From Longimicrobium sp. (GTDB lineage Bacteria > Gemmatimonadota > Gemmatimonadetes > Longimicrobiales > Longimicrobiaceae), in the NCBI RefSeq assembly GCF_035474595.1, contig NZ_DATIND010000149.1, positions 83,700-147,699 of the forward strand: a stretch of DNA of 64,000 nt, written 5' to 3'. The notes beneath the pieces were generated by a model. It ran no database searches and had not been told where the DNA came from. It saw only the letters and a list, made by a program, of their open reading frames with translations. The translations under genes were made by a program, and so were the position numbers. Positions within the stretch are counted from its first letter, which is position 1; every line of letters starts with the position of its first letter. Shown here piece by piece: positions 54,613 to 63,114 of this stretch.

Positions 54613-55191
54613 ATGTCCCTTGCAATCGCACGGCAGGTCGTCAGCCAGATCAAGGCACTCGGCATCGCGTCCACCAACCGCCCCGCGGACCGCGCCACCT
54701 ACGGCGAGGACGTGGTGCGCGACCGCAACCAGGCGCTGATGGACGCCTACTGGGAGGGCGGGGCACTGGCGCTGGAGGGGAAGGCGAAGGTGAAGGCGAT
54801 CGCCGCGGCGGTCCGCCTGCACCGCATCGGGAACTGCGAGGAGAAGGCGTACCTGGCCTTCGACATGCTGGCCACCCGCGGCGTGCGCCCGCTGGAGCTG
54901 ATGGCCGTCAGCCAGCCGGACGACGACCCGCCGGACACCGTCCGGGGCGCCATCTCCGGGATCCAGGAGGACTTCGGCGGGCCCGACCACGCGTTCGTGG
55001 TGATCGGCCGCGTGGGCGGCAACCTGCGCGACTACCGGACGTGGAACGAGGGGACGGTGGTGTGCGACCCCTGGGCCGGACGTGCGTACTATTGCGAGCT
55101 GTTCGACGAGGAGATGGAGCTTATCCGCCGCGTGACGGGCGGCTACACCCGCACGCAACTGGTGGTGGAGCACCGGCAGGGCGCCTGGTAG
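54613..55191 (+). CDS. predicted Cys-His-Asp hydrolase-like protein
   Basis: 192 residues. Three separated motifs form a papain/transglutaminase-like triad: Cys75 in GNCEEKAYLAFDML at a helix start, His126 in DHAFVVIGR at a strand, and Asp152 in VVCDPWAGRAYY. The N-terminal 60 residues are helical. No signal peptide or membrane span was seen. Proteins of this layout act as cysteine proteases, deamidases or transglutaminases, and several type III effectors share it. No secretion genes are near. The neighbours are the VTT-like gene and, beyond a terminator, the two lanthipeptide-type precursors. The triad is inferred from spacing. Confidence 0.55.
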   Translation: MSLAIARQVVSQIKALGIASTNRPADRATYGEDVVRDRNQALMDAYWEGGALALEGKAKVKAIAAAVRLHRIGNCEEKAYLAFDMLATRGVRPLELMAVSQPDDDPPDTVRGAISGIQEDFGGPDHAFVVIGRVGGNLRDYRTWNEGTVVCDPWAGRAYYCELFDEEMELIRRVTGGYTRTQLVVEHRQGAW

Positions 55192-55219
55192 CGGGCGCGC
55201 CGGATCGCGCCTGACGCAG

Positions 55220-55252
55220 GAGGGGGAGGACGCGCGCGGCGTCCTCCCCCTC
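55220..55252. terminator. bidirectional terminator hairpin
   Basis: Perfect 14-bp stem GAGGGGGAGGACGC (55220-55233) and GCGTCCTCCCCCTC (55239-55252) with a five-base loop, between the convergent Cys-His-Asp gene and the first precursor peptide gene. Confidence 0.75.
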
Positions 55253-55276
55253 GTCGCATCCGCCCGCGCGGCGAGC

Positions 55277-55450
55277 TCAGCCGGCCGCGGCGACGGTCTC
55301 CTTGGTGGGGCAGGTGCGCTGCTGCGTGTCCATGCACAGCGGCGACCAGCAGTCGATCTGCTGCGTGTCGATGACGGTGCCGGTCGAGGCGGTGTCGACG
55401 GAGGTCTCGAACGACGAGACCTGCAGGTCTTCGATTCTCGGGCGTGCCAT
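55277..55450 (-). CDS. lanthipeptide-type precursor peptide A (pinensin-like leader)
   Basis: 57 residues from ATG 55450, with GGAGGAG upstream. Leader: MARPRIEDLQVSSFETS, followed by a Ser/Thr-rich segment with GTV. The core has three cysteines (IDCWSPLCMDTQ, RTCPTKET) among many Thr and Ser, suitable for lanthionine formation. The leader motif L-x-V-x-S-F-E-T is shared with the next gene and matches the style of pinensin-family precursors. No LanB/LanC, LanM or transporter gene is near, so modification must come from elsewhere or the genes are orphans. Confidence 0.65.
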   Translation of the reverse strand: MARPRIEDLQVSSFETSVDTASTGTVIDTQQIDCWSPLCMDTQQRTCPTKETVAAAG

Positions 55451-55522
55451 CGGTGGCTCCTCCGTGGCGGTGGTGGGCGATGGAGCGGGCCGCCGGACGC
55501 GGCGCTCGCGAGGGAATCGGGG

Positions 55523-55669
55523 TCACTCCGCCGCGGTGCGGGTGATCGGCGGGCAGCCGGCCATGTGCGAGAAGCAGTCCTCGCCCCCGGTGGTCGGGAG
55601 CGACCACGCGGCCGCGCGGGAAGCGGTCTCGAACGACGTCACCTTCAGCTGCTCGGGGGAGAGCTTCAC
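55523..55669 (-). CDS. lanthipeptide-type precursor peptide B (pinensin-like leader)
   Basis: 48 residues from GTG 55669, with AGGAGG seven bases upstream. The leader MKLSPEQLKVTSFETA has the same L-K/Q-V-x-S-F-E-T motif as peptide A. The core has two cysteines (EDCFSHMAGC) preceded by Ser, Thr-Thr and followed by Thr residues. It lies 72 bases upstream of peptide A on the same strand, so one mRNA is likely. It is too small for most gene finders. Confidence 0.65.
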   Translation of the reverse strand: MKLSPEQLKVTSFETASRAAAWSLPTTGGEDCFSHMAGCPPITRTAAE

Positions 55670-55796
55670 GGGGTGCCTCCTGAGTTCTGGTGAGACGGAC
55701 TGGTGGGATTTGCGGCGTTAAAGGTCATGCAGTTCGTCCGCAGACGCAACCCTGTTCGTCAACCCGTAGAGCAAGAGACGCGCGTCCCCACCCCCC

Positions 55797-56028
55797 GACG
55801 TCATCCTGAGGCCGGCCACGCCGCAATCGGTTCCGGCGCAGAACGTTGCAGGCCGAAGGATCCATACCCTCTCCTGCACGTCAGCCGGGGAACGCGCACG
55901 AGTGACGAGGATGCCTGCCGCGTTTCGGCGCGGCTTGCCGATTCACGTGCTGGCGGAGTATGGATCCTTCGGCCTGCAAATTACTGCGCGGACATCGCTT
56001 GCGGTGTGACCGGCCTCAGGATGACGTC
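55797..56028. repeat. 232-bp MITE-like inverted repeat
   Basis: Both ends read GACGTCATCCTGAGGCCGG inward, and the arms stay similar for about 100 bases (shared blocks: GCAGGCCGAAGGATCCATAC, GCACGT). There is no coding frame inside. The smaller hairpin at 34945 ends in the same AGGATGACGTC. The size, terminal inverted repeats and lack of genes fit a MITE or a large cruciform-forming intergenic repeat. No target-site duplication could be defined. Confidence 0.8.
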
Positions 56029-56059
56029 TCTCGTTGGGGCGATTCATCAACCGGCAAGA

Positions 56060-56098
56060 GATCGGGAGGGAGCCATGATCTGCGGCTCCCTCCCGATC
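56060..56098 (-). terminator. terminator of M1 aminopeptidase gene
   Basis: Perfect 15-bp stem (56060-56074 with 56084-56098; arm GATCGGGAGGGAGCC) and a nine-base loop, 27 bases after the stop of the leftward M1 gene; TCTTG follows on that strand. Confidence 0.75.
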
Positions 56099-56124
56099 TT
56101 CATCTGCCGAAAACGCTTTTCAGG

Positions 56125-58068
56125 TCAGCTGCCGCGCGGGGTCCAGACGTTGTTGCCGCGGTTCACGTCGATCAGGCGGCGATCCGGGTCCAGCTCGATG
56201 CGGGTGAGCTGCTTGCCCGCGAACGAGTACTCGCGGATGTAGCGCCGCTGGTTGATGGCCCACACCTCGGCCGGGTACGCGAACTCCTGCGTGCTGCCGT
56301 CGCTGAAGGTGAAGCGCGCGCGGATGGGCAGCACGCCGCGCTCGCGGTTGCCGAACGCCACGGTCACGTTCTGCGCATTGCCGCGGTTGTCGACCACCAC
56401 CGAGTCCACCGCCTGGTCGAAGCGCGCGTTCTCGAGGAACCACTCGCGCCAGAACCAGTCCAGCCGCCGTCCGCCCACGTCTTCCATCGTGCGGAAGAAG
56501 TCGGCCGGCGTGGGGTGGCGGAAGGCCCAGCGGCGGACGTAGGTGCGGAAGGCGTCGTCGAACGCCTCGGGGCCCATGATCTCCTGCCGCAGCAGCTGCA
56601 GCCCCACCGACGGCTTGTAGTACGCCGCCACGCCCAGCTGCGTGGGCTGGATGCGGTCCGGCGGCGTCTCGATGGTGAAGTCCACCCCCTGCTGCATCAG
56701 CCGCTCCACCAGCTGCCGCTCCTGCAGGGCCCGCTGCATCTGGTTCCCCTTGTCGGGGTAGCGGCGCGCCTCGCTGAAGGTGTTGATGAAGGTGTTGAAG
56801 CCCTCGTCCTGCCACATGTGCACGCGCTCGTTGGAGCCCACGATCATCGGGAACCACATGTGCCCGATCTCGTGCGTGACCACGTTGTACAGGTCGTACA
56901 CGTCGTCGCTGTGCGCCTCCATGGCCACCATCGGGTACTCCATCCCGCTGATGGGCCCCTCGACCGCGCTGATCTGTGGCCACGGGTACGGGAACCAGCG
57001 CTCCGAGTACTCCATGATCGACATGCGCGACTGGTCGGCGGCGTCGCGCCAGGGATCGACCGCCGTGGGCCGGTAGTAGGCCATGGCCAGCTTGCCGTTC
57101 CAGCCGCTGGCGTCCCACAGGTAGTCGGGGCTGGCGGCCCACACCGCGTCGCGCACGCTGTCGGCGTGGAAGTGCCAGGTGAGCGTGCCCGTGCGCCGCG
57201 GGCGGGCGGCGCCGCTGCGCAGCTCGTCGAGCGTGACGATGTGCACCGGCGTGGCGCTGGTGCGCGCCTGCGCCAGCCGCGAGATCTGCGCGGGCGTCAT
57301 CACCTCGGCCTGGTTCTGCACCAGCCCGGTGCCCGCCACGATGTAGCCGGCCGGGACGGTGAGATACAGGTCGTAGTTGCCGTACTCCAGGTAGAACTCG
57401 CCCTGGCCCAGGTACGGCTCGGTGTTCCAGCCGCGCACGTCGTCGTACACCGCCACGCGCGGGTACCACTGCGCGATCTCGTACAGCGGCCCGTCGCGCC
57501 CCATGCGGTCGGCGCCGTGCTCGGGGACGGCGAAGTGCCAGGCCACGTCGAAGGTGGTGCTCTGCCCGGGCGCCAGCGGCTCGGCCAGGTCCACCTTGGT
57601 CATCGTCTCCTGCCCGCGCTGGCGGAGCGGGACGCTGCGCGCGCCGACGACCTGGTTGAAGCGCTCGATGACGTCGCCGCCCTCGAAGCCGCGGGCGCCG
57701 AAGCGCGAGCCGGCGGGGAAGTAGTACGAGTTCAGCGAGTTGCTCTTGAACGCGTTCTGCTCGGTCTGGAACCACACGAAGTGCAGCGTGTCGCGCGAGC
57801 GGTTGGTGTAGCGCAGCCGCATCTCGCCGCGGACGGTCTTGGCCGCCGTGTCGAGCGTCGCGCGGATGGTGTAGTCGGCGCGGTTCTGCCAGTAGTCGGG
57901 GCCGGGCGCGCCCGAGCCCGTACGGATCTCGTTGGGGCTGGGCCACAGCCCCATCGGCGCGAAGAGCGAGGTGTCCTGCACGCTGCCGTGCGACTGCGCC
58001 GCGGCTCCGCCCGCGCCCAGCACGGCGGCGGCCAGCGCGAGCAGCGGCGCACGCGAGAGAATCTTCAT
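56125..58068 (-). CDS. M1-family metallopeptidase, secreted
   Basis: 647 residues from ATG 58068 (ATG 58080 is an in-frame alternative). A Sec signal peptide ends near residue 25 (GGAAAQ). The zinc site HEIGH lies at 399-403 (VVTHEIGHMWFP), with the third ligand in MWQDEGFNTF 19 residues after the second His. The substrate-anchoring GMEYP precedes it, in the place of GxMEN. An N-terminal beta domain has the DYTIRATLD start typical of M1 enzymes. It is likely a periplasmic aminopeptidase. A terminator and the MITE-like repeat lie downstream. Confidence 0.92.
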   Translation of the reverse strand: MKILSRAPLLALAAAVLGAGGAAAQSHGSVQDTSLFAPMGLWPSPNEIRTGSGAPGPDYWQNRADYTIRATLDTAAKTVRGEMRLRYTNRSRDTLHFVWFQTEQNAFKSNSLNSYYFPAGSRFGARGFEGGDVIERFNQVVGARSVPLRQRGQETMTKVDLAEPLAPGQSTTFDVAWHFAVPEHGADRMGRDGPLYEIAQWYPRVAVYDDVRGWNTEPYLGQGEFYLEYGNYDLYLTVPAGYIVAGTGLVQNQAEVMTPAQISRLAQARTSATPVHIVTLDELRSGAARPRRTGTLTWHFHADSVRDAVWAASPDYLWDASGWNGKLAMAYYRPTAVDPWRDAADQSRMSIMEYSERWFPYPWPQISAVEGPISGMEYPMVAMEAHSDDVYDLYNVVTHEIGHMWFPMIVGSNERVHMWQDEGFNTFINTFSEARRYPDKGNQMQRALQERQLVERLMQQGVDFTIETPPDRIQPTQLGVAAYYKPSVGLQLLRQEIMGPEAFDDAFRTYVRRWAFRHPTPADFFRTMEDVGGRRLDWFWREWFLENARFDQAVDSVVVDNRGNAQNVTVAFGNRERGVLPIRARFTFSDGSTQEFAYPAEVWAINQRRYIREYSFAGKQLTRIELDPDRRLIDVNRGNNVWTPRGS

Positions 58069-58294
58069 CTGTCCCGTCATCCGGATCAGGAACGTGAAAG
58101 CGCGCCCGCCGTCCGGCAGGCGCGTGCAAGGTGGGTTGCACCGGGTTTACACTGCATACAAGTGGCGGGCCAAGAACCTCGGACCTCCACCGGCGCCCTC
58201 CCCCGCCTGCCCATCAACCCCCTCGGGCCGTCAGTCGTTTACACACTCATTGGGCGCCCATGGTTCCCGCCGCGGCCCCGTCATCGCCGGGCCT

Positions 58295-58350
58295 CACGCG
58301 GAGGCGCGGAGACGCGGGCGAGCACCTCCGCGGCTCCGCGTCTCCGCGTA
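58295..58350. repeat. purine/pyrimidine palindrome between M1 and lysA genes
   Basis: Arms 58295-58317 and 58328-58350 pair at about 20 of 23 positions (left CACGCGGAGGCGCGGAGACG). It ends four bases before the lysA stop on the same strand, so it may serve as the lysA terminator. Confidence 0.75.
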
Positions 58351-58353
58351 AGA

Positions 58354-59649
58354 TCACAGCCCTACTTCGGCCGCCACGAGGTCCTCGAAGGTCTCGCGGC
58401 GGCGGACGAGGGTGGCGGTCTCGCCGTCGACCAGGACCTCGGCGGGGCGCGGGCGCTGGTTGTACTGGCTGCTCATGCTGAAGCCGTACGCGCCCACCGT
58501 GTGGATGGCCAGCAGCTCGCCGGGCTTGGGGATCTCGATCTCGCGGTCCAGCGCCAGGAAGTCGCCCGTCTCGCAGATGGGGCCCACGATGTCGACCGTG
58601 CCAAGCGGGCGGTCGTGGCTCTCCACCGGCTCCACCGCGTGCCAGCCGCTGTAGTGGCTGGGCCGGATCAGGTCGTTCATCCCCGCGTCGGTGATCACGA
58701 AGCGCTTTCCCCCGCCTTCCTTCACGTAGATCACCCGCGTCAGCAGCACCCCCGCCTCGCCCACGATGTAGCGCCCGGGCTCGACGACCAGCCGCAGTCC
58801 CGTTTCGGCCACGAGCGGGACGACGGCGTCGGCGAAGGCCTGCGCGGTGGCCGCGGGCTCGCCCTGGTAGGAGATCCCCAGCCCGCCGCCCAGGTCCAGG
58901 AACTCCAGGGGGATGTCTTCCTGCTTCAGCTTGTGCACCAGCTCCAGGATGGCGTCCAGCGCCAGCCCGAACGGCGCCACGTCCAGGATCTGCGAGCCGA
59001 TGTGCACGTCGATGCCCAGCACGCGGATCCCCTGCAGCCGCGCGGCGATGGAGTACAGGTCGCGCGCCCGCGCCGCGGCGATGCCGAACTTGGTGGCGGC
59101 GTGGCCGGTGCGGGTGTAGTGGTGCGGGGTGGGGCTGTCGATGTCGGGGTTGATGCGGATGGCCACCGGCGCCTTCTTCCCCATCGCGCAGGCCAGATCC
59201 GAAAGCGCGCAGAGCTCGCCCTCGCTCTCCACGTTGAAGGCGTAGATCTCCTCGTTCAGCCCCAGCGCCAGCTCGTTGATGGTCTTTCCCACGCCGCTGA
59301 ACACGATGCGCTCGCCGGGGATCCCCGCCATCCGCGCGCGCCGCAGCTCGCCGCCCGAGACCACGTCGGCGCCGGCGCCCATCTCGGCCAGCGTGCGCAG
59401 CAGCGCCAGGTTGGGGTTGGCCTTCACGCTGTACGCGATCAGGTGCGGCACCGGCGACAGCGCCTCGTCCAGCTCGTGGTAGCGCCGGCGGACGGCGCCG
59501 CGGCTGTACACGTACAGCGGCGTGCCCCAGCGCGCCACCAGCTCGGGAAGCGGCACGTCCTCGCAGTGCAGCACGTCGTTCTGGCGCTGGAACGGTGCGG
59601 CGGCGTCCAAGGTCGCCGCGGCGGAGATGTCGGGGATGCGCGTGGCCAC
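58354..59649 (-). CDS. lysA: diaminopimelate decarboxylase
   Basis: 431 residues from GTG 59649. The PLP-binding Lys76 is in AYSVKANPN. HIGSQI, the GGGLGISY phosphate-binding loop, EPGRYIVG and the C-terminal GPICETGDFLA (active-site Cys) with GAYGFSMSSQYN are all family motifs of the alanine racemase-like fold. It makes L-lysine from meso-diaminopimelate. Just upstream (59650-59800) lies a (GAGTGCGG)n array. Confidence 0.95.
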   Translation of the reverse strand: MATRIPDISAAATLDAAAPFQRQNDVLHCEDVPLPELVARWGTPLYVYSRGAVRRRYHELDEALSPVPHLIAYSVKANPNLALLRTLAEMGAGADVVSGGELRRARMAGIPGERIVFSGVGKTINELALGLNEEIYAFNVESEGELCALSDLACAMGKKAPVAIRINPDIDSPTPHHYTRTGHAATKFGIAAARARDLYSIAARLQGIRVLGIDVHIGSQILDVAPFGLALDAILELVHKLKQEDIPLEFLDLGGGLGISYQGEPAATAQAFADAVVPLVAETGLRLVVEPGRYIVGEAGVLLTRVIYVKEGGGKRFVITDAGMNDLIRPSHYSGWHAVEPVESHDRPLGTVDIVGPICETGDFLALDREIEIPKPGELLAIHTVGAYGFSMSSQYNQRPRPAEVLVDGETATLVRRRETFEDLVAAEVGL

Positions 59650-59722
59650 GTTCTGCCCGGGTCTGGCGGATCTCGGTTGCGAGGGGTCGGAAGATAGGGA
59701 GCCCGCGCGAATCGTACCAGAC

Positions 59723-59786
59723 GAGTGCGGGAGTGCGGGAGTGCGGGAGTGCGGGAGTGCGGGAGTGCGGGAGTGCGGGAGTGCGA
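59723..59786 (+). repeat. tandem array of an 8-bp unit (GAGTGCGG), 8 copies
   Basis: Eight head-to-tail copies, the last with one change (GAGTGCGA). It lies upstream of lysA, 74 bases before its start, so copy-number changes could alter its promoter. Confidence 0.9.
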
Positions 59787-59808
59787 GAGTGGCGCCGCGG
59801 TGGGACGG

Positions 59809-59941
59809 GCGAATGAATTCGCGGCGCCGCGGCTTCAGCCGCCGGGGGCAGTGAGAGCCGGGCCGAAGCGGGAGTGTCGATCAGCGGCTCCCGCTTTTCT
59901 CCGTGCCCTCCGTGCCCTCCGTGCCCTCCGTGCCCTCCGTG
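59809..59941. repeat. GCGAATGAATTCGC palindrome-like copy and 9-bp tandem array
   Basis: 59809-59822 repeats the 14-base end of the 50-bp dispersed repeat. At 59901-59941 a 9-base unit (CCGTGCCCT) is repeated four and a half times and ends in CCGTGAGA, like the pyrimidine arm of the palindrome family but without its partner arm. No gene lies in the 305 bases between lysA and the phosphoesterase gene. Confidence 0.75.
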
Positions 59942-59954
59942 AGATGCCGATCTT

Positions 59955-60698
59955 CTACCTCACCTCCGCCCGCGCGAACGCCTCCAGCATCGCGGCTTCG
60001 GATGGGGGATGAAGGACGTTGTTTGCCGCGAAATCCTCGGCCTGCGGGTAGGCGGTCGCGCGGATGCGCCCGGCGGTGGCGCGGAGGTCGTATTCCGTGC
60101 GACGGAGCTGGACGTCGGGCCCAAGCAGGAGCCAGTACGCGCCCGGATCGCCGAACGGCATTCCCACGCTGCCAGCGTTCACCACGCGCGTGCGGCCGAT
60201 CGTCCGGTCGAACTGCATGTGCGTGTGGCCGCAGATCACCAGCGGCATGCCGAGCGGCTCGAAGAGCGGGAGGAGGCGGTCTTCGGGAGTAAGGCGGGTG
60301 AAGATGCCGGTGTCGTCGCGCGGCGTGGCGTGGCAGAAGAAGACGTCGCCGAGCGGGGCGATGGGGATGCTGAGCGTCTCCGGCCACGCGGCAATCGTCC
60401 GCGCGTGATGCGGATCGAGCTGCGCGGCGGTCCATCGCACGACTTCGCGGACGGATGCGGGGAGGGTGGGATCGATCCCCGTCATCTCTTCCAGCACCGC
60501 GCGGTCGCCGTTGCCGCGGATGAAGTCGACGGGGAGATCGAGATCCATCAGCATCTCCATCGCCTCGCGCGGCATCGGGCCGGGAAGGACGTCGCCGCCC
60601 ACGACGATGCGGTCCACGCCCTCGCGGCGAATCTCCCCGAGCACCGCCTCCAGCGCCGGGAGGTTGCCGTGGATGTCGTACAGCGCGGCGATCGGCAT
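59955..60698 (-). CDS. metallophosphoesterase (calcineurin-like)
   Basis: 247 residues from ATG 60698. Metal-site motifs are in order: D8-x-H10-GN, GGD (D36), GNGDR, FFCHATPR and GHTHMQFD. Short size and motif spacing match the YfcE/diadenosine-type phosphoesterase group (DIHGN start). The substrate is unknown. The convergent or following amidase gene ends just upstream, with the dispersed repeat between them. Confidence 0.9.
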   Translation of the reverse strand: MPIAALYDIHGNLPALEAVLGEIRREGVDRIVVGGDVLPGPMPREAMEMLMDLDLPVDFIRGNGDRAVLEEMTGIDPTLPASVREVVRWTAAQLDPHHARTIAAWPETLSIPIAPLGDVFFCHATPRDDTGIFTRLTPEDRLLPLFEPLGMPLVICGHTHMQFDRTIGRTRVVNAGSVGMPFGDPGAYWLLLGPDVQLRRTEYDLRATAGRIRATAYPQAEDFAANNVLHPPSEAAMLEAFARAEVR

Positions 60699-60739
60699 CT
60701 TCTCGCATCCTCGGCATCGGGGCTCGGGAGCCGCCCCGG

Positions 60740-60789
60740 GCGAATGAATTCGCGGCAACAACTGCACAAAGTCCGCCTTCGCGGACTCG
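60740..60789 (-). repeat. 50-bp dispersed repeat, copy 2 (inverted relative to 39591)
   Basis: The reverse complement matches 39591-39640 at 47 of 50 positions, including hairpin AGTCCGC/GCGGACT and GCGAATTCATTCGC. It lies between the phosphoesterase and amidase genes. Confidence 0.85.
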
Positions 60790-60819
60790 CGCCTCATCAT
60801 CCCTGCGATGGTCCCGGCT

Positions 60820-62292
60820 TCAGTGCTGGTCGAGGGCTGGCGGGGGGTGGAAGCCGCCGGTGAGGTGCTCGATGACCCTGGCGACGGCGAGGACGCCGGC
60901 GTCGTCCCAGCGGCGGCCTACGACCTGGATGCCGATGGGGAGGCCCTCGTCGGAGCGGCCGGCGGGGAGGACCACGGCGGGCGCGCCGAGCATCGCCACC
61001 ATCGACGCCCACGCGCCCAGGGCGAGCGAGTACGACGTCTTCCGCCCGTCCACCTCCACGGCGGCGCCGGTGCGGCGGTGGGTGATGGCGGAGACGGCGG
61101 CCACCGGGCACAGCCACGCATCCCACCCGCCCATGAACGCCTCGAAGGCACCGCAGTGGCGGTCGCGCCGGTCCAGCGCGAAGAAGTAGCGCTTCGCGTT
61201 GAAGGCGAATCCCTTTCGCAGCCCCTGCGAAAACGGCCCCCGCCCGAACTGCACCGCCGCCCCGAAGCGCATCGGCACAGAGGCGTATGCGGGGAGCGCC
61301 ACGCCCGTCTCGAAGCCGTTGATCTCGCCCCACGTCCGCAGCGCGTCGTCGCCGTCGATGGCCTCGGGCGCGCGCCGCTCCACCGCCGCTCCCGCCGCCT
61401 CCAGCTTCGCCGCCACGCCGCGCAGCGCCGCCGAGGTCGCCGCGGACACGGGATAGCCGCCGAACGCGTCCGTCCACGCGATGCGGAGCGTGGCCGCATC
61501 GCGCGGCGGCGCGGGCCGGAACGGCACCGGCGGCGCGTCGGGGAAGGCGGGGTCGGGGGCCACGAGAAGACGCATCGCCATCTCCAGGTCGTCGACCGAG
61601 CGGGCGATGGGGCCGTAGGTGCAGATGTGGCGCAGCGAGTAGGGGATGCCGGGAAAGCGGCCGTGCCCGCGCCCGGAGACGCGCGTCTCGGTGGGCTTCA
61701 TCCCCATCACCCCGCAGAAGTGCGTGGGCACGCGGATGGAGCCCGCCGCGTCGCTCCCCAGCTCCAGCGCGCTGAACCCCGCGGCGATGGCCGCGCAGCT
61801 CCCGCCGCTGCTGCCGCCGGGCGTGCGGCGCGCGTCCCACGGGTTGTTGGTGCGGCCGTGCAGCGGGTTCCAGCACTGCCAATCGTACGAGCCCAGCGGC
61901 GCGTTGGTGATGCCGAGCACCACCGCTCCCGCGCCGCGGATGCGCTCCACGGCGAAGGCGTCGGCGCGCGGCACGTTGCGGCGCATGGGCGGCCACCCGA
62001 AGGTGATGCGCATCCCCGCTACGTCGTACACGTCCTTCACGGTCACGGGCACGCCGTGCAGCGGGCCCCAGTCCTCGCCGCGCGCGAGCGCCGCGTCGGC
62101 CGCTTGCGCGCGCACCAGCGCCTCGGCGTCGTGCAGGTCCACCACCGCGTTCAGCCGCGGGTTCAGCGCGCGGATGCGCTCCACGCACGCGCGCACCGCC
62201 TCCACGGAGGTCAGCGAGCCCTCGCGGATGCGCGCCGCGGTCTCGCCGGCGGTCAGGTAGTGGATGGGGGTGGAGCCGGCGGTCGTCGTCAT
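60820..62292 (-). CDS. amidase signature (AS) family amidase
   Basis: 490 residues. The Ser-Ser-Lys catalytic set is visible: Lys86 in VPVTVKDVYD, cis-Ser161 in the GGSSGGS segment and nucleophile Ser185 in GSDAAGSIRVP. The full AS length suggests a free amidase and not GatA, since no gatB/gatC is near and the GatA-specific C-terminal part is lacking. The substrate is unknown. The HD gene starts upstream on the same strand, with 130 bases between. Confidence 0.9.
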   Translation of the reverse strand: MTTTAGSTPIHYLTAGETAARIREGSLTSVEAVRACVERIRALNPRLNAVVDLHDAEALVRAQAADAALARGEDWGPLHGVPVTVKDVYDVAGMRITFGWPPMRRNVPRADAFAVERIRGAGAVVLGITNAPLGSYDWQCWNPLHGRTNNPWDARRTPGGSSGGSCAAIAAGFSALELGSDAAGSIRVPTHFCGVMGMKPTETRVSGRGHGRFPGIPYSLRHICTYGPIARSVDDLEMAMRLLVAPDPAFPDAPPVPFRPAPPRDAATLRIAWTDAFGGYPVSAATSAALRGVAAKLEAAGAAVERRAPEAIDGDDALRTWGEINGFETGVALPAYASVPMRFGAAVQFGRGPFSQGLRKGFAFNAKRYFFALDRRDRHCGAFEAFMGGWDAWLCPVAAVSAITHRRTGAAVEVDGRKTSYSLALGAWASMVAMLGAPAVVLPAGRSDEGLPIGIQVVGRRWDDAGVLAVARVIEHLTGGFHPPPALDQH

Positions 62293-62422
62293 ACCGGGAG
62301 ATCGGGAGGTCCGCCTTCGTCTGCCCGCATCTTTGCGAACCCCGGGCCTCCACGCAAATCACCCCGCCCCGCGCACGGCCGGGGAGGGGTGATGGGGATC
62401 GCGAGCCCGGCCGGACGGTGGC

Positions 62423-63079
62423 TCAGTGTCCGGCTCCCCGCGCCCAGGGCGAGCCCAGGATCATGGCGCAGAAGTCCTTGCGCCGAAAATCCGGATCCAC
62501 GCACGCGAGGATGTCGTCGTTGAAGGTGCCGTAGGTGCTGTCGGGCCGATGCTTCAGTCCATCGTAGAAGGCTTCGATCATCGCATGTCCGAAGCCGGCG
62601 CCATGCGAATAGGCCGTGGTCACCGCGGCTCGCTGCTCGTCCGTGAACTGCTCGTAGCCGCGGCCCACCACGTCCATCCCGGCTCCCGCCTGCAGCAGGG
62701 CGATCTCCGGATGCATGAACTCCGGAATGCCCGGCGTGGTGTGGAGCGCGACGGCGGCCCAGACCTTCTCGACGTCGCTTTCGGGGATGCGGTGGCCGCG
62801 CAGGAAGTCGCGCGCGGCATTCGCCCCGTCGACCTCGAACCGGAGCTGGCTTGCGCGGTAGCGTTCGGTCAGCCCGATGTCGTGGAACATGGCCGCGGTG
62901 TAGAGCAGCTCCGGATCGAAGCCCAGCCCCTTCCGCTCGCCGGCCAGGGCGGCCCAGAAGTAGACCCGGGTGGAATGGTGGAACAGCAGCTCGCTCTCGG
63001 TGTCGCGAACGAGCTGCGTTACCTCGCATGCCAGCTGGCTGTCCGGGATGGCGACGCCGGAAATGCGGGTAGCCGCCAC
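62423..63079 (-). CDS. HD-domain phosphohydrolase-like protein
   Basis: 218 residues from GTG 63079, with GGAGG five bases upstream. An N-terminal helix with FHHSTRVYFW supplies the first His, AAMFHDIGL (His66, Asp67) is the HD pair, and VALHTTPGIP the next metal-site His. Later HGAGFGHAMIEAFYDG is a further helix. It resembles cyanamide-hydratase-type HD proteins as much as nucleotide phosphohydrolases, so the substrate is open. It begins 35 bases after the hisS stop and may be co-transcribed. Confidence 0.85.
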   Translation of the reverse strand: MAATRISGVAIPDSQLACEVTQLVRDTESELLFHHSTRVYFWAALAGERKGLGFDPELLYTAAMFHDIGLTERYRASQLRFEVDGANAARDFLRGHRIPESDVEKVWAAVALHTTPGIPEFMHPEIALLQAGAGMDVVGRGYEQFTDEQRAAVTTAYSHGAGFGHAMIEAFYDGLKHRPDSTYGTFNDDILACVDPDFRRKDFCAMILGSPWARGAGH

Positions 63080-63114
63080 GCATCCTCCCCCGTCAAAGAG
63101 TCTTCCGGCGGCGC

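Noticed and set aside
59723..59941. Short tandem arrays as a CRISPR array or as coding repeats (EGT repeats)
   Set aside because: Units are 8 and 9 bases with no spacers. The reading frame through them is an accidental extension with no start signal.
60820..62292. Assignment of the amidase as GatA
   Set aside because: No gatB or gatC neighbours, and the divergent C-terminal part favours a free amidase of unknown substrate.
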